This document shows positions 1 to 11,721 of a stretch of 64,000 nt of DNA, in pieces. The stretch covers positions 243,490-307,489 of the forward strand of contig CABFPE010000727.1 in assembly GCA_900660155.1 (NCBI GenBank), written 5' to 3'. Source of the stretch: Hofstenia miamia. Lineage: Eukaryota > Xenacoelomorpha > Acoela > Hofsteniidae. Below the pieces are notes generated by a model. The model was not told the origin of the DNA. It ran no database searches and saw nothing but the letters and a program-made list of their open reading frames with translations. Position 1 is the first letter of the stretch. Each line of letters starts with the position of its first letter. The position numbers and the translations under genes are program-made.

Positions 1-31
<31 letters not shown>

Positions 32-746
32 ATTTTTTAAAAAATATATTCGTTGGTTTCAATTTTATATGCAAATGAAGTTGTGACGTCATAAGTATTT
101 AAAAAATAAAAGTTAATTGGGAATTAAAAATAGAAGGAATTATTTTATTTAACCCATATTACTTCTAATTATTGCCAAAGACATATAATTTAACAGGAAA
201 ACACACAGGTCAACATTTTTTGATAATTTTGAACAAAATTTTTTCAGAACAACTCTAGTGCAGGCACGATCAAACAAATTATTCCGTTTTAACTTTATCT
301 TGTTCCCAGCAGTTTTCAGGAACAGTCAGAAAACTCAATGAAAAAATTAAAGTTGTAGATAAAAAACAGCATGGGACGGGCCGAGTCAGCCCACTAAGTG
401 CAATTAGTGTTAGTGCATTGAAGCCTATAAATTTTCAAAAAATATTAAAAGAATTTTATAGCCTGAAAGTAAACTTGAAATACCCTAAAATTGGACCTCC
501 AAGTTTTCCTAAAAATAGAATTGGTTGCCATGGTAACGCCAAATTCAAAGTATATAAGTTTGCTTGATTTTTAAAATTTTGAGTGATTGATTTCAAAATC
601 GTATCGTGGGATTAGAATCAAGAACGTAATTGTTCCAGCAAAAGCAAAGCTCACTGTTTCACAGAATATGTTGCTTCGCATGCAGTTTAATTATCTGTTT
701 GTAGGCAGTTTTATATAATTGTAGAGGATGGGACAAACTCAACAAT
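1..746. other. AT-rich DNA, no gene seen
   Basis: A TA microsatellite fills 1-28. No coding signal or recognisable repeat was seen in the rest. Confidence 0.6.
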
Positions 747-1020
747 AGAGGTGAGCGCGGTACAGATTTTGTAAAAAAAATTTTCACTGCAGAAAAAAAA
801 TTTACCGCCAGCCACTGCAAGTGCGTTTTTTACCGCAAGCCACCGCAAAACTGAAATGTTACCGCGGGTTTTTTGAGAAATACTTAGAGATTTTAAATCT
901 TAAGACAAAACACGCTATTTGTACAGCTTTTATGCCACCGCAAGTTATTTTACTTCTACTAATTCTACCGCAATGGTATAAATCGTTACCGCGGTATTAC
1001 CGCACAGTAATCATCTCTAT
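747..1020. repeat. ACCGC-rich hAT-like MITE, copy 1
   Basis: The ends TAGAGGTGAGCGCGGTA and TACCGC...ATCTCTA are roughly inverted. The interior has repeated ACCGC/GCCACCGCAA motifs. The open frame 821-1108 across it is a chance consequence of this composition. The same family is at 56130-56575. Confidence 0.5.
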
Positions 1021-1335
1021 TGAAGAAAATCTTGCAGACTTACTACCACTCAAGTTCTTTGTCTGGTACGATGGCCGTATTAACTTAGTAGGCCATGCTG
1101 GGCCTTAGACCTGTGACATCAGCAATAATCATTCAGCTTGACCTTACAATCTCGTGCAAAATGTCGTCAGCTTTACCATCAAGCAAACCTTAAAGTAACC
1201 CAGCCTGATTTCTCTGGTTTATCAATTATTAACTTGTTTGAAGAATGCCTTGTGGATGCTTTGGTAAATATGCGCTGGGCTGTCAATGCTCCCTATTGAT
1301 AATGGCTTGCAGATCTTATTAGCTTTTTTAGTGTA

Positions 1336-1893
1336 CAGTCTGTCCCATAAGTTACAACAAGGTAAAGAAAATATATATTTCAAAACTTTATTGTAATGAT
1401 TACTTAGTTTCTAACAATTATTCTAAGGAACACGTAAAAAATTAATCATAAGGATCAACTTGAAGGCCTCCTAGTTCAATACACAATCGCATTCGTCTGA
1501 ACGTTCTGTCATTGATTTTTCGGAGAGTTTCAACTAGAAATCGCATAAATTCGTCTTGAATAACGCCTTTCAGGTCTTCTTTGTTTTGTGCTTTTCTTGC
1601 TACGATTCTAGGCTTTGGCAGACCCCAAAAGGCGTTATCACAGGACGAGAGGCCAGGACTACGTGCTGGCCAAGGAATCGGTCCAAATTTGCCAACCCAT
1701 CGATCCTGAAAGGTATCTGTTAAGAAATTACGAGTTGCTATGGCGGTATGTGCTGGAGCACCATCTTGTTGGAAATGTGATGATAATATTATCTGTCTTG
1801 CTTGAAGAGCAGGAATAAATTCATCTCTTAACATCTGACATAGACACAGAATTGTCATTAATAAAAAGTCGTTGTAACTTTTGGGACATACTG
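1336..1893 (-). mobile_element. Internally deleted mariner-type element, DD41D group
   Basis: The 558-base element has inverted ends (CAGTCTGTCCCATAAGTTAC at 1336; the complement ends at 1893 with two or so mismatches) and TA on both sides (1334-1335, 1894-1895). On the minus strand it keeps the C-terminal half of a transposase (stop at 1442): QQDGAPAHT with the second catalytic Asp, then RSPGLSSCDNAFWGL with the third. There are 41 residues between them, the spacing of the rosa-like DD41D group. The first catalytic Asp and the DNA-binding domain are absent, so this copy cannot code for transposition by itself. Confidence 0.8.
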
Positions 1894-3021
1894 TAGTTAT
1901 GCGGTTCAATGAAAATATGTGTAGTTTATATTTTTAGCCGATTAATATTTGTTATCATTGTCACTGCCATCTAATCAATCATTTTCATCAGACTGATATT
2001 CATTGAGTTCTTTCTCTTTGAATGGTGTGCTTGCTGCTCTCTTTGTAAATGTTGTTTTTATGAAACCATTAGATTATACATTAACCACAGGGCTGGGAAC
2101 ATTATTTCGCAATGCTTTCATGGTTGAATATTTGAAAGATACATCAAAATAGGCTTCTTTTTTAATTTTGGCTTAAAAGTTCATCTTAAGTTAATGCAGG
2201 ACAGTGCCTTTCTCAAAAAATGTTTTCTGGTTGTATCCTTAGCCCTAGTATATAATAAATCAAGTATATTTAATTTTTAATCTTTCCAAAATATGAAAGC
2301 ATCACGAGACAGAGAAGTGTTTCTTCGTTTATTGTCGTTTTTAACCGTGTTTACTTTAACATGCTTTGACACCACGACCTCTGACTTTGTGCACGGCACG
2401 GTCTATCCACATATAGAGAAACCGTTCAATTTAGTTGTTGCTCGTGTGGGCATTAAACCTCATTATTACCTGATTACAAAGTATGAAGCGAAAATAAAAC
2501 TTTTTTCACTAATCAGAATTTTCAAAGAAATGAAGAGCTAAACTTTTTAAGTAATTCAATCAGAGCCACACACTTTTGTTTAATTTTTCAACATTTCATT
2601 CACTTCTGTTCGCCAATAGATGTATCATGGCTAATAATTTCTAAATTGCCTAATAGTCTTGGAGAAAATTCTTTGAAGACTTGGAAAAATGATTCTTCTC
2701 TTTAAGAGGTTAATATTCATGCTTGTAGAAAACATTTCAATTATATAGCTGCATTGGATATTTATATTAAGAGCACAGCGGACCATTCTGGATTGTATTT
2801 CAAAGAAATATAATGTGATTAATCTCCAAAATTCAAAAGATTTTTTAATAGTTTATTATTTCAAAGTTCAACTGCCTTTTGTAGATGACTAATTGTTTAC
2901 ATCACTTAATTCATTCCTTTTAATTGGTGTTTGAACAAAATCACAAAATTTATGTCAGCTACTTAAGAAATTAATATTTCTCGTTTTATAAGATTTAAAA
3001 TATGGTAGAAGAGTTAAAAAT

Positions 3022-3060
<39 letters not shown>

Positions 3061-3371
3061 TAAATATGAAAACATGCAAGTCATATGTTCCATTGTATTT
3101 AAATAAGCATTGAAAGAACAGGCAACGTTAAACTATATAAACCCCATAGCAGTAAATTCCTTAAAAGTTTTGCTTGAACAAATTCCCATATTAGTCTTTC
3201 ATCATAGCAATTAAAACCCGGATAAAACTCAACAATGATTTTTCTGTTCAACAGAACTTCTACGTTGGTAGTTACTTGCAGTAATGCACTAGAAGTTCAA
3301 CTTTACTTACGTATTCTGAATTTCTCACCCTCTTCAACCTCGCTTCTTGCATTGAACGTTCTAAAAAAAGT
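1894..3371. other. AT-rich DNA; TA microsatellite near 3024-3054
   Basis: An 82-codon frame at 2293-2541 (plus) has no recognisable family. The short stretch 1021-1333 between repeats also shows nothing. Confidence 0.5.
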
Positions 3372-3735
3372 TGAGGTTACTGTACCAGTTGATATACAGA
3401 ACAGTGGATGATACCACGATCTTCGTTCGAACCTTACTCCTAAAATTGTACCTGCTAAGTCGATTTGATCGTGAGAATCCTTTTGCGGTTGAGAGGGTTT
3501 CATCCGCCTGTTCTGCTTTGGCCAAGTAAGGCTACTAACCGGGGTAACTTAGTGGGCGTTTGGTGCAACCAAGAAACCAATGTGACGCAGCAAAGCTGCC
3601 ACCACAAGGCACAGCAAACGCTGAGCTTGACCAATCTCATGGGCCAAAAGAAAGAGAGTTATCCCTGACATGACTGTCCATGAGATGCATTCGTAACGCG
3701 TTAACAGTGTTTCCACTCTGCCGCCGTCTGCTCAC
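3372..3735 (-). repeat. GC-rich dispersed repeat, copy 1
   Basis: Read on the minus strand this runs AGCAGACGG ... GTCAGGGATAACTCT ... GGTTTCTTGGTTGCA ... ACCCTCTCAAC ... GTAAGGTTCGAACGAAGATC ... CTGGTACAGTAACC. The same landmarks, in order, are found on the plus strand at 55322-55752. A GGTTCGAAC sequence resembles a tRNA B box, so a SINE is possible; no A box or tail was confirmed. Confidence 0.6.
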
Positions 3736-3780
3736 TAAAGCCAAACAGACAAGCATCGTGACCGTGATCATCCCCCTTCC

Positions 3781-4059
3781 TCATTTGCCCAACCACACAT
3801 GGCGGGAACTCCTTCTACATTGTTGTTTAACTTTCACTGTAGGTACGGGCTTCCGTACAGTGACACACCCGTCAAGCATTGGCATTACCCAGGAACCTCC
3901 TCGTGTAGGCCGCTTGCTAGGATGGTTTAGGCGAACTGCTCTTTGGGTTCCTAACGAATTCTGCACTATTTTTTCTGATAAAAAAAATCCATAGCAGCGA
4001 GCATCATTATTCAGACCGAAAATTGTGGCCAAAAAGTAATCATTGACCTCAGAAGCCAT
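3781..4059 (-). other. 92-codon open frame beside the GC-rich repeat, unassigned
   Basis: The frame starts with a good ATG context (aagATGGC at 4059) and reads MASEVNDYFLATIFGLNN. Its second half is basic. It lies just upstream, in orientation, of the repeat at 3372-3735 and may belong to it. No family was recognised. Confidence 0.2.
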
Positions 4060-5738
4060 CTTAGCCTTTATGGTTTTTCTCAGTTTTCCAATGTGAATTT
4101 TCTGGTAAAAATGCTATCCTAGTAAACCACCTATTAATTTTTTCAGTATAATTATATCTTCCATTTTTTTGCGTTAATTTATTGAAATATTCTAAATGAC
4201 AATCTCATAAGGTACTTTAAGGTATTTCCCCAAATTTTGATGCTCTTTCAATTCTAGTTGAGCTTTATTTTTCTAAAACAAGAGATACATTTGATGAAGA
4301 AAATATTTTTGTGTATTTGATGTTGACCATGTGTGATTTGAGATTGATTAATACAAAGTATTGAAGTGTTATGGTAGGAAATGACAGTGATTGCTCTGAG
4401 ACTAATTCCTGTTAATTTTTTCATCAATGTAGTTTACATTAAGCTGTTCAATTACGTGAAAAAACTTTTTTACTAGAAAGAAAGCTAACTAATTATTGTT
4501 GACAATGTTCTATTCTATAGTAGCATATGACCTCAACACAACACTGAACATCTTTTCAACCTAATGAGATCAGTAATGTAATAGGATTTCTTCAAAGTTT
4601 ACATATCAATATTACAAAAGCTATTGGGTTCGGTTTTTTGAAAATTTGAACAAATCGCAATGTTTACATGCTAATTACAATTATTTTATAATATTGTGAA
4701 TACAATGGAGATTAATGCAATGAGATTTTAAGGTTTCTCCTGTATAGGGATTCTTGAGAAACACTAATAATCCAATAAGCCAATTCATAAAAAACTGAAT
4801 TCAATATAGAAAGATTTATGATTGTAGAAAAAGTCAAATCCATATCTTGTATCATTATCAAAATATTATATGATACGTAATGTATGCAAGCTTATGTCCA
4901 TGACCATATATATATATATATATATAATGTATGCATATTAATGCAATTGCTATGTTTTTGTATCTATTTGTGCATCTAGGCAAACGAGAAAAGTTTAAAT
5001 CCGGAATTGATGATATTCTCAAAAAATTCAAAATCCTACATTGTGATATTATGTTATGAGAGCATCATTTATAATATATTACTTACGGGTGCATCTTCTG
5101 GTTTATACGCATTAATTCTTTTGTGCAAAAAATTGAAGGATTAAAAAATGCGCTTAAGATGGAAGCATACTTCTAAAATCAATGGATATTGAATTATAGT
5201 GCAGTAATCTTAATCACTATTCTGTCAACAATCAACAAATATAGTAGAAATTCATTCCCTCCTAAAATGTCCTTTTTTCTACGAATCGTATAGAATCATT
5301 ACAGAAAGGCTGTAGACTGCGTCATGTCCCCAAGCTCTTGGTTTATTTTTTGCCTATATCTTGCTATGCTTTGCTCTAATGCACAGTCATTTCTCATTGG
5401 CTGCGAGTTGATAACTGCACTTGACTGTCATCGGCCAATTAAAGTTGATAGTTTAGTAAAAAGAAAAGAATTTGATTGAATGTAGTTCCAAATACTTGAA
5501 ATTTGATCTCTATCAGCATGATACTTAAATGTTACTTATTAAAAATTTTTAATAATATTTTTCACTGCGGCAAGTAAAGGATCTGTGAGAAGTGCGAGTG
5601 GATAAAATACGTATTCAAATAAGCAAGTAATTTTGTCATAATTCTGTTTACATGCTTCTTGTAAGTTGAATTGATAAGATCAATGAATTTGAAATTTCAA
5701 ATATCTGATAGCTTGAAATATGAACTAGTGCTTGGCGG
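4060..5738. other. AT-rich DNA, no gene seen
   Basis: A TA tract lies at about 4905-4926. A less AT-rich patch near 5310-5450 shows no recognisable feature. Confidence 0.55.
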
Positions 5739-5815
5739 ATTTGGCAGCCTCCAGCCATAAGCCACGGTTAACGGCCAGGTATCGTCTGAACTCTTATGGC
5801 TGAGGCCGGCAATGG
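5739..5815. repeat. Short hairpin around AGCCATAAG
   Basis: GCAGCCTCCAGCCATAAG and CTTATGGCTGAGGCCGGC can pair around a 40-base loop. The block is GC-richer than its surroundings and may be a MITE fragment. Confidence 0.35.
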
Positions 5816-5859
5816 CTTCAATTTTCAAATCAAGATTTTTTTGTTGCAAAAAGTTTTAG

Positions 5860-6672
5860 TTTTGTTTTGACCTCCCAATCAGCTCTTCTGTGCCTTTCAA
5901 AGCGAAATCCCAGGAAGACTTCAGAGGAACTTCGCAAGGAATGGGCTGATGGTCACCTCGTGACTGCAAGAACTGTGCGAAACATCTTGAAGTATTCCAT
6001 TGGTACTTTCGTGGTATCCAGAAAGCCATTCTTAAGCTCAAAGCAAAGATTACGATGGCAGAGGGGGCCAATTTAATGCGAGACAATTCATCTGAACATT
6101 AGTCTAATGTTATATTTTCAGATGAATCAATATTTGAGCTATCCTCATCAAAAATAATGTTGATAAAGAAATCAACTGGGCAGAAGTTCAGATTCTTGCC
6201 TCAATTTATTCGAGGCACCATGAAGTATGGTGATAAGTCTGTAATGGTAAGGAGTGTCATATGAAGTGTGGACTTCGCAAGATTGTTCACATCACTGGTC
6301 CTCTCCGAAGCTCTTAATATGCTCGGATTCTACAAAAGGAACTCTTGCCACTCCTTACAATTGATTCAATATATCAGTAGGATAGTGCTCCATGTCATAC
6401 CTCAAAAGAAATGAAAAACTTCTTCCATGATAATGGGGTTGCTATCCTTGATGACTGACCTTGCCAATCTCCAGGCCTCAACATTATCGAAAATATGTGG
6501 AAAGAGGTCAAACATCAATTAGACAGCATACTCTTCACACAGAAGACAAGCTGTGGAGGGCAATAAAGAATTTTATGCAATTCCCAACAGCTCTATTGAA
6601 AGAGTTTTTGATTCAATCCCTGATCGCCTAGAAGCTGTTATTCGCTCAAAGGGACACCCTACAAAATTTTAA
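5860..6672 (+). pseudogene. Decayed Tc1-like transposase
   Basis: The open piece 5867-6076 reads KRNPRKTSEELRKEW and ARTVRNIL, a helix-turn-helix region of Tc1 transposases. Further pieces in shifting frames up to about 6672 resemble VIFSDESIFEL (first Asp), a QDSAPCHTSKE-like second Asp block around 6380-6410, and SPGLNIIENMWKEVK (Glu block) around 6470-6510. Several stops and frame changes separate the pieces, so the copy is dead. Terminal repeats were not identified. Two similar stretches at 6776 and 6951 (both containing TCGAATACAT and TTTCCA) lie in direct orientation just downstream and might be transposon ends. Confidence 0.65.
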
Positions 6673-7170
6673 AAGAGAATTTTGTAACTAATTGCTTATA
6701 GTGCATCAAATATTCATTTATGTATATTTTTTGAATTGAATTTTTTTAAATTTGCTCATTTATTGAAATTTTTTCAGGTGGTCGAATACATTTTTCCAAA
6801 CAAGTTTTCTAATTTTGATTCAAAATTGTTCTTCTACATATTTTATGGTATTAGACATACAGATTTTCCTTTCTCAATCAAAGTAACACTTAGTTATAAT
6901 CTTAGGCACACTATCCAATGAATGTTCATTATTTATTCAAAATAACAAGGTGATCGAATACATATTTCCATTACTGTATTGTGACCAATGTTCTCTATAT
7001 AGAATTTCCGACTCAATCTATCTAAGCAACATTCTGTAGCCGAGATATCAGTAATAGAGAGCAATTCTTTAAAGTTAACAATATCAATAACGTTCTCCTT
7101 TGGCATTTGATTAATCAAGCCAGATTCCCATCAAGTAGGATATTTGCAACTTGAAAAGTATTGGAGAGTA
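6673..7170. other. Flank of the decayed Tc1-like copy
   Basis: Apart from the two direct TCGAATACAT...TTTCCA motifs at 6784 and 6957, nothing was recognised. Confidence 0.4.
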
Positions 7171-7386
7171 TGTAACATCAGTCGGTAGTTGTTGTTATTT
7201 ATCGGCCAGATCACGCGCTTTTCGAGTTGACTAGTTGTTTTCATGTTTGTAAATATTGTAAATATGCATTGTATATAAGACACCCAAGCATCTGTAAATA
7301 GAGAAATAGTTTCACAGTGTTCTCTTGTTTGCTACAATCAATGTTGCTCTAGTATATGTTCACCTCAGCGACCTTCTGCTTTGACA
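7171..7386 (+). mobile_element. Candidate solo LTR, copy 1
   Basis: The 216-base block begins TGTAACATC and ends TTTGACA. It contains TATCGGCCAG, a TATA-like GTATATAAG and TGTAAATAGAGAA. The block at 20792-20986 shares these landmarks in the same order on the other strand. TG...CA ends and a central TATA box suit a short LTR; no internal retroelement region adjoins it and no target duplication was found. Confidence 0.4.
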
Positions 7387-8493
7387 CTAAGTCCTCTGGC
7401 AAAGTTCTCACTAGATTCAACCCAGTGATTCTACAATATGACTCTTAAGTATATTCACATACCCAAAACGCATTCATCCTGGAAAATTGAAGAGATTGTT
7501 TGAGGTACTGGTCTTAGCCATTCTTGAGAACTTTAAGTATTTTCAATGCAAAGCGAAGAGGTAACAAATTCAGGTGTAACATCATAGCGACATTTTTATT
7601 TATATTGTGCTATGCCTGGTAATAGATTGATTTAGCTGAAAAGCATGTTTTTCGTACTCAAAACATTTTTTCTTGATTTAGTCAATTAGGCAAGTTCTTT
7701 ATAGAGGTTAGAGCAGGTGAATTACGACATTGCTTTTTGGCGAGGCTAGTAGACATACTTTTTATCACATACTGTATCGGAAGCTCTAAAAACTTTGTCA
7801 TTTGCTTAATGGCTTGCATTTTAAATTTATGCAGCGAATTATCTTCATGATTATCAATTATTCTTCTTAACGCCATGATATTTTGATAGTTTTTCAATTA
7901 TACTTTTTTCAATAGCAACTTCATTGCAGATCTCAACAAATTTAACAGCATTTTCAATATCATTGTTAGAGTGATAACATATCCATCATTCAGTAGTTTA
8001 AGGTTGAGGCATTAACTCTTCTTCCTTGATGCAGGATTTATGTTTCCTTCAAACAAAAGGAACTAATGCAACTGATTTGAAGTGTGCCAAACGCAGGTAA
8101 AATTTCAAAGTTGATGCATTGTAGATTTCGTTAAGTATATGTAGGCAACATTTTTGGAAGGAAAGTCGTGGATTTGTCAATTATATTTACAAGATTAAAA
8201 GCATTCAGAGGTAGAACTTTATTAGAGTAAGAAATAATATTTATTTGTTAATAACTCAAAGTCTGAAATGAATATATCAAAAATAAACTTAAGTTTAACA
8301 AAACATCAATTTTGAAAAGCAGGAAATTTAATTGGCTCTACCTCTTTCGATATAATCACATGCAATGCAAACTGTCTGTAACAAAGTTTAAATCTCGATA
8401 TTCATCAGAAATTTTATATTCCTGTATGTTAACATAGATATTTGTTAGACATATAAAGTTCTGGTATTTTCTATACAATCATTAACATTGTGC
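7387..8493. other. No recognised gene
   Basis: A 71-codon minus frame at 7682-7897 is unassigned. The rest is AT-rich without visible structure. Confidence 0.5.
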
Positions 8494-9017
8494 CTATGCA
8501 TTCTTAGTAAGCCGCGCGTCACCTCGCCGCGAAAGTATTAGATTGCAAGCTTTGAGGTCAGAGTATTTATGCCCTCCAAAACTACGTAGTCCCAAACTAA
8601 TATGTAATTATTTCCATTTTTATTAGATCCGAAAACTTTATTCAGCTTCCAACTGTTCCTCTCGTTCCATCATTCGGATAACCACAAATTTTGAAGCTTT
8701 TTTAGAGGAGGCGTACTTCTGTTCTTCGATGGTTTCCCTAAAAATGTAGCATCTATNCTATGCATTCTTAGTAAGCCGCGCGTCACCTCGCCGCGAAAGT
8801 ATTAGATTGCGAGCTTTGAGGTCAGAGTATTTATGCCCTCCAAAACTACGTAGTCCCAAACTAATATGTAATTATTTCCATTTTTATTAGATCCGAAAAC
8901 TTTATTCAGCTTCCAACTGTTCCTCTCGTTCCATCATTCGGATAACCACAAATTTTGAAGCTTTTTTAGAGGCGTACTTCTGTTCTTCGATGGTTTCCCT
9001 AAAAATGTAGCATCTAT
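8494..9017. repeat. 263/260-base tandem copies around the N at 8757
   Basis: The stretches 8494-8756 and 8758-9017 are the same sequence apart from a 3-base difference (GAGGAGGCG against GAGGCG) and at least one substitution (TTGCAAGC against TTGCGAGC). The copies meet exactly at the N. This is probably an unmerged allele overlap. The unit includes a short GC-rich patch (GCCGCGCGTCACCTCGCCGCG). Confidence 0.85.
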
Positions 9018-10932
9018 TGATTATTCGTTTGAAGACTTCTTTATTACATCCATTTCTTTTTGTTTGAATAACTTTTTAAACCTTTTTTTCAACAGTAAGA
9101 AAAATATTTTTGTATAATGATTCTATATCGCTGTAGAAATGATGCATTCAAATGATGTTTTTAAATGAAACAGTTCATAATTTATGAAATTTTATGGCAA
9201 TTCCACAATAACTATCAAATTCAAGTTTTGTAATTTGATTGAAGCAACAGTTTTTTTTTTACTTAACTAGCTTTTTATTCTGTTTATCCTTGTACATTCT
9301 CTGTGCTTACAGTCTGTAAATATTATTTACAATATATAGAAATAGTGTACATAATATATACAAACATATTTACAAAACTGATATATACAGATATGTACAA
9401 ATAAAATAAACAAAGCTAAAACAATAATTAAAATAAGCAACAAAAAAATAATCAGTTAAAAATAGGAAATAAAAATGACATATTCTAATAATTTCGCCAT
9501 ATATTCAGTTCGTATAATTCTTAAAGAAAGAACTACGCGCAATAATTTTTATCATGGAAAATATGGACTGCAGTTCCTTTAAAAATCAAGACTAATGAAA
9601 AAAGCTAAAGTTTTTTCGTGCAGATGATATTGATTCTAAAGAATACAGAAATTCTGATTCAAGTTAAATAGCTTTTTCTCAAGTTCATTTTGATTACTTT
9701 AGCATCAGTGCAAATGTTTGCGTGATTGGATAAGAATTTCTGAAACTGACTGTGGATATTTTCGTTGCACACTCTGCTATCCATCTATCACATGGAACAG
9801 GCAATTCATTTAAGAATTTTTCCCATTTCTGAATAAGGCTGGGAATTTTTATTCAAATAGAATGTTCCATGTCCAATGAGAAGCATATTTTCTGTTTTCC
9901 ATTAATTTTACCAAATAAAAGTATACATAAGTTTGTTAGGTTTTTTTCCATTCGTTAAATTCCCAACAGGGTCCATAAATTATTCCCAAAACAACGTCAC
10001 TTCCACTAAAACCCAGCATCTAAATGCGACGTCTAGCAACCTATAGTTTAACTGAATTTATTCAAATTTCTTCATTTCATATACCCAAACTTTGCAAGAT
10101 CGTAGCTCAGTCAATTCTTAACCGATTTTAATGAAATAAAGTTTTTTAGAAAGAGCATCAAAGATTTTACATGGCAATGTCAATTAAATTTCAATTTTCA
10201 TTATGGGGGTGTTAGTCATTAGGGTGGGTTCTTTGGTATAAGTTAGACTGCAATTGGACTATAATAATAAATAAATATTATAACAGAAACAACTTAATCT
10301 TTTTCATTTCAACTATTTACTATTATTTATCAAGTATTTAATCAAAATATAACAAAACTTTAAATTCTTATGTAGAATCAATCTTGCATTTAAACAATTT
10401 CATGTTAAATTTGCACATTAATTTTAAGAAAAATATGCTTACCTCAAATAATATCTAAAATTTTTTGTATTTTCAAGTAAAGCACCCTTCTAGAAAAAGT
10501 TACTCGGTGCATTAAAAATAGGAATATTCATTGACTTGCATGAACTTTAAATCGTTCATTGCGCAGTCTAATCTCTGATCTGAATGTAATAATACTTACA
10601 AGTATCAACATGAGTAACATAAAAAATTTTCTAGCCTGACTTTTGGTATCATAATGGATTAGAGTCTTCTTTAATTAAAGGCTTGAAAGTACTTTTTTGT
10701 TCAATTTGGGCCAAATCAATAATGAATGATTAATTACAATTAAATTGAGATTGCCAAAAACCTATAGGCCAGCCACACGTTTGGGCATCTTTCCATATTT
10801 AATGTTTCGAAATTCTAAATAGTTAATTCGAATAAATGCATTTGACACATAAAAAAGATATCTCTTTTTTTCAATGACTCCCAATAAAGGATTAGGAAGA
10901 AATAGCACGAGTAAAATTTTATCAGACCAATG
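9018..10932. other. AT-rich DNA, no gene seen
   Basis: No coding signal, terminal repeat or tandem array was recognised. Confidence 0.55.
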
Positions 10933-11353
10933 GGGGATATTCACGAAATTTTAAATTTCTTTAAAATGGGCTAATTTTGTATATATTTGCGTGATATTTA
11001 CAAAAAAAGGTGTACCAGACCCTGAAATTCATTAGTTTTTCTTTAATTTGATTTTTATTTTCACAATCCCATTACCCAAATTTCATTTTTATGACGTCAC
11101 TTCAGTGTAAACAAATTTGATAACATGTAGAGTATAAAGTAAAAGATATTGAAATAAACATGTTATCAAATTTGTTTACACTGAAATGACGTCATAAAAA
11201 CGAAATTTCGATAATGGGATTGTGAAAATAAAAATCAAATTAAAGAAAAAATTATAAATTTCAGGGTCTGGTACACCTTTTTTTGTAAATATCACACAAA
11301 TATATACAAAATTAGCCCATTCCAAAAAAATTTAAAATTTTGTGAATATCCCC
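10933..11353. mobile_element. Foldback MITE, two 196-base arms
   Basis: The arms 10933-11128 and 11158-11353 are near-perfect inverted copies (GGGGATATTCAC outward, ACATGTTATC inward) around a 29-base loop. Only a few mismatches were seen by eye. There is no coding capacity. A clear target duplication was not found. A decayed relative is at 45591-45827. Confidence 0.85.
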
Positions 11354-11675
11354 GATTCAAAATTCACACAAATAAATATTTACAATTAATTGTATCTTAC
11401 TCTTATGGTAATTCACTTTGTAATGCTACAATATTTTAATCTTTGGATGCTTTTTAGTTTAGATTTAAATGGTTAAACTAATATTCTTCGGCTAATAATT
11501 CTCAAACTTCTTGTAAAAATTAATTTTTTTATTGAATAAGACTTTCTAAGCCACAATTTACTGCATTATTAACAAGGCTATTTGGGCAATTACTTAGCTG
11601 GCCTTGATAATCTAAAAATTAATTCCTTAATAGCTAAGTTTCTGTAATTATTTTTGTAGTCTTACGCTTTTTCCA

Positions 11676-11721
<46 letters not shown>

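Noticed and set aside
821-1108. 95-codon frame at the left end
   Set aside because: It overlies the ACCGC-rich MITE and has no protein family features.
1615-1818. Plus-strand frame over the DD41D relic
   Set aside because: It is the shadow of the minus-strand transposase frame.
3425-3436. tRNA-like B box in the GC-rich repeat as a tRNA gene
   Set aside because: No cloverleaf, A box at proper spacing or acceptor stem was found; kept only as a hint of SINE origin.
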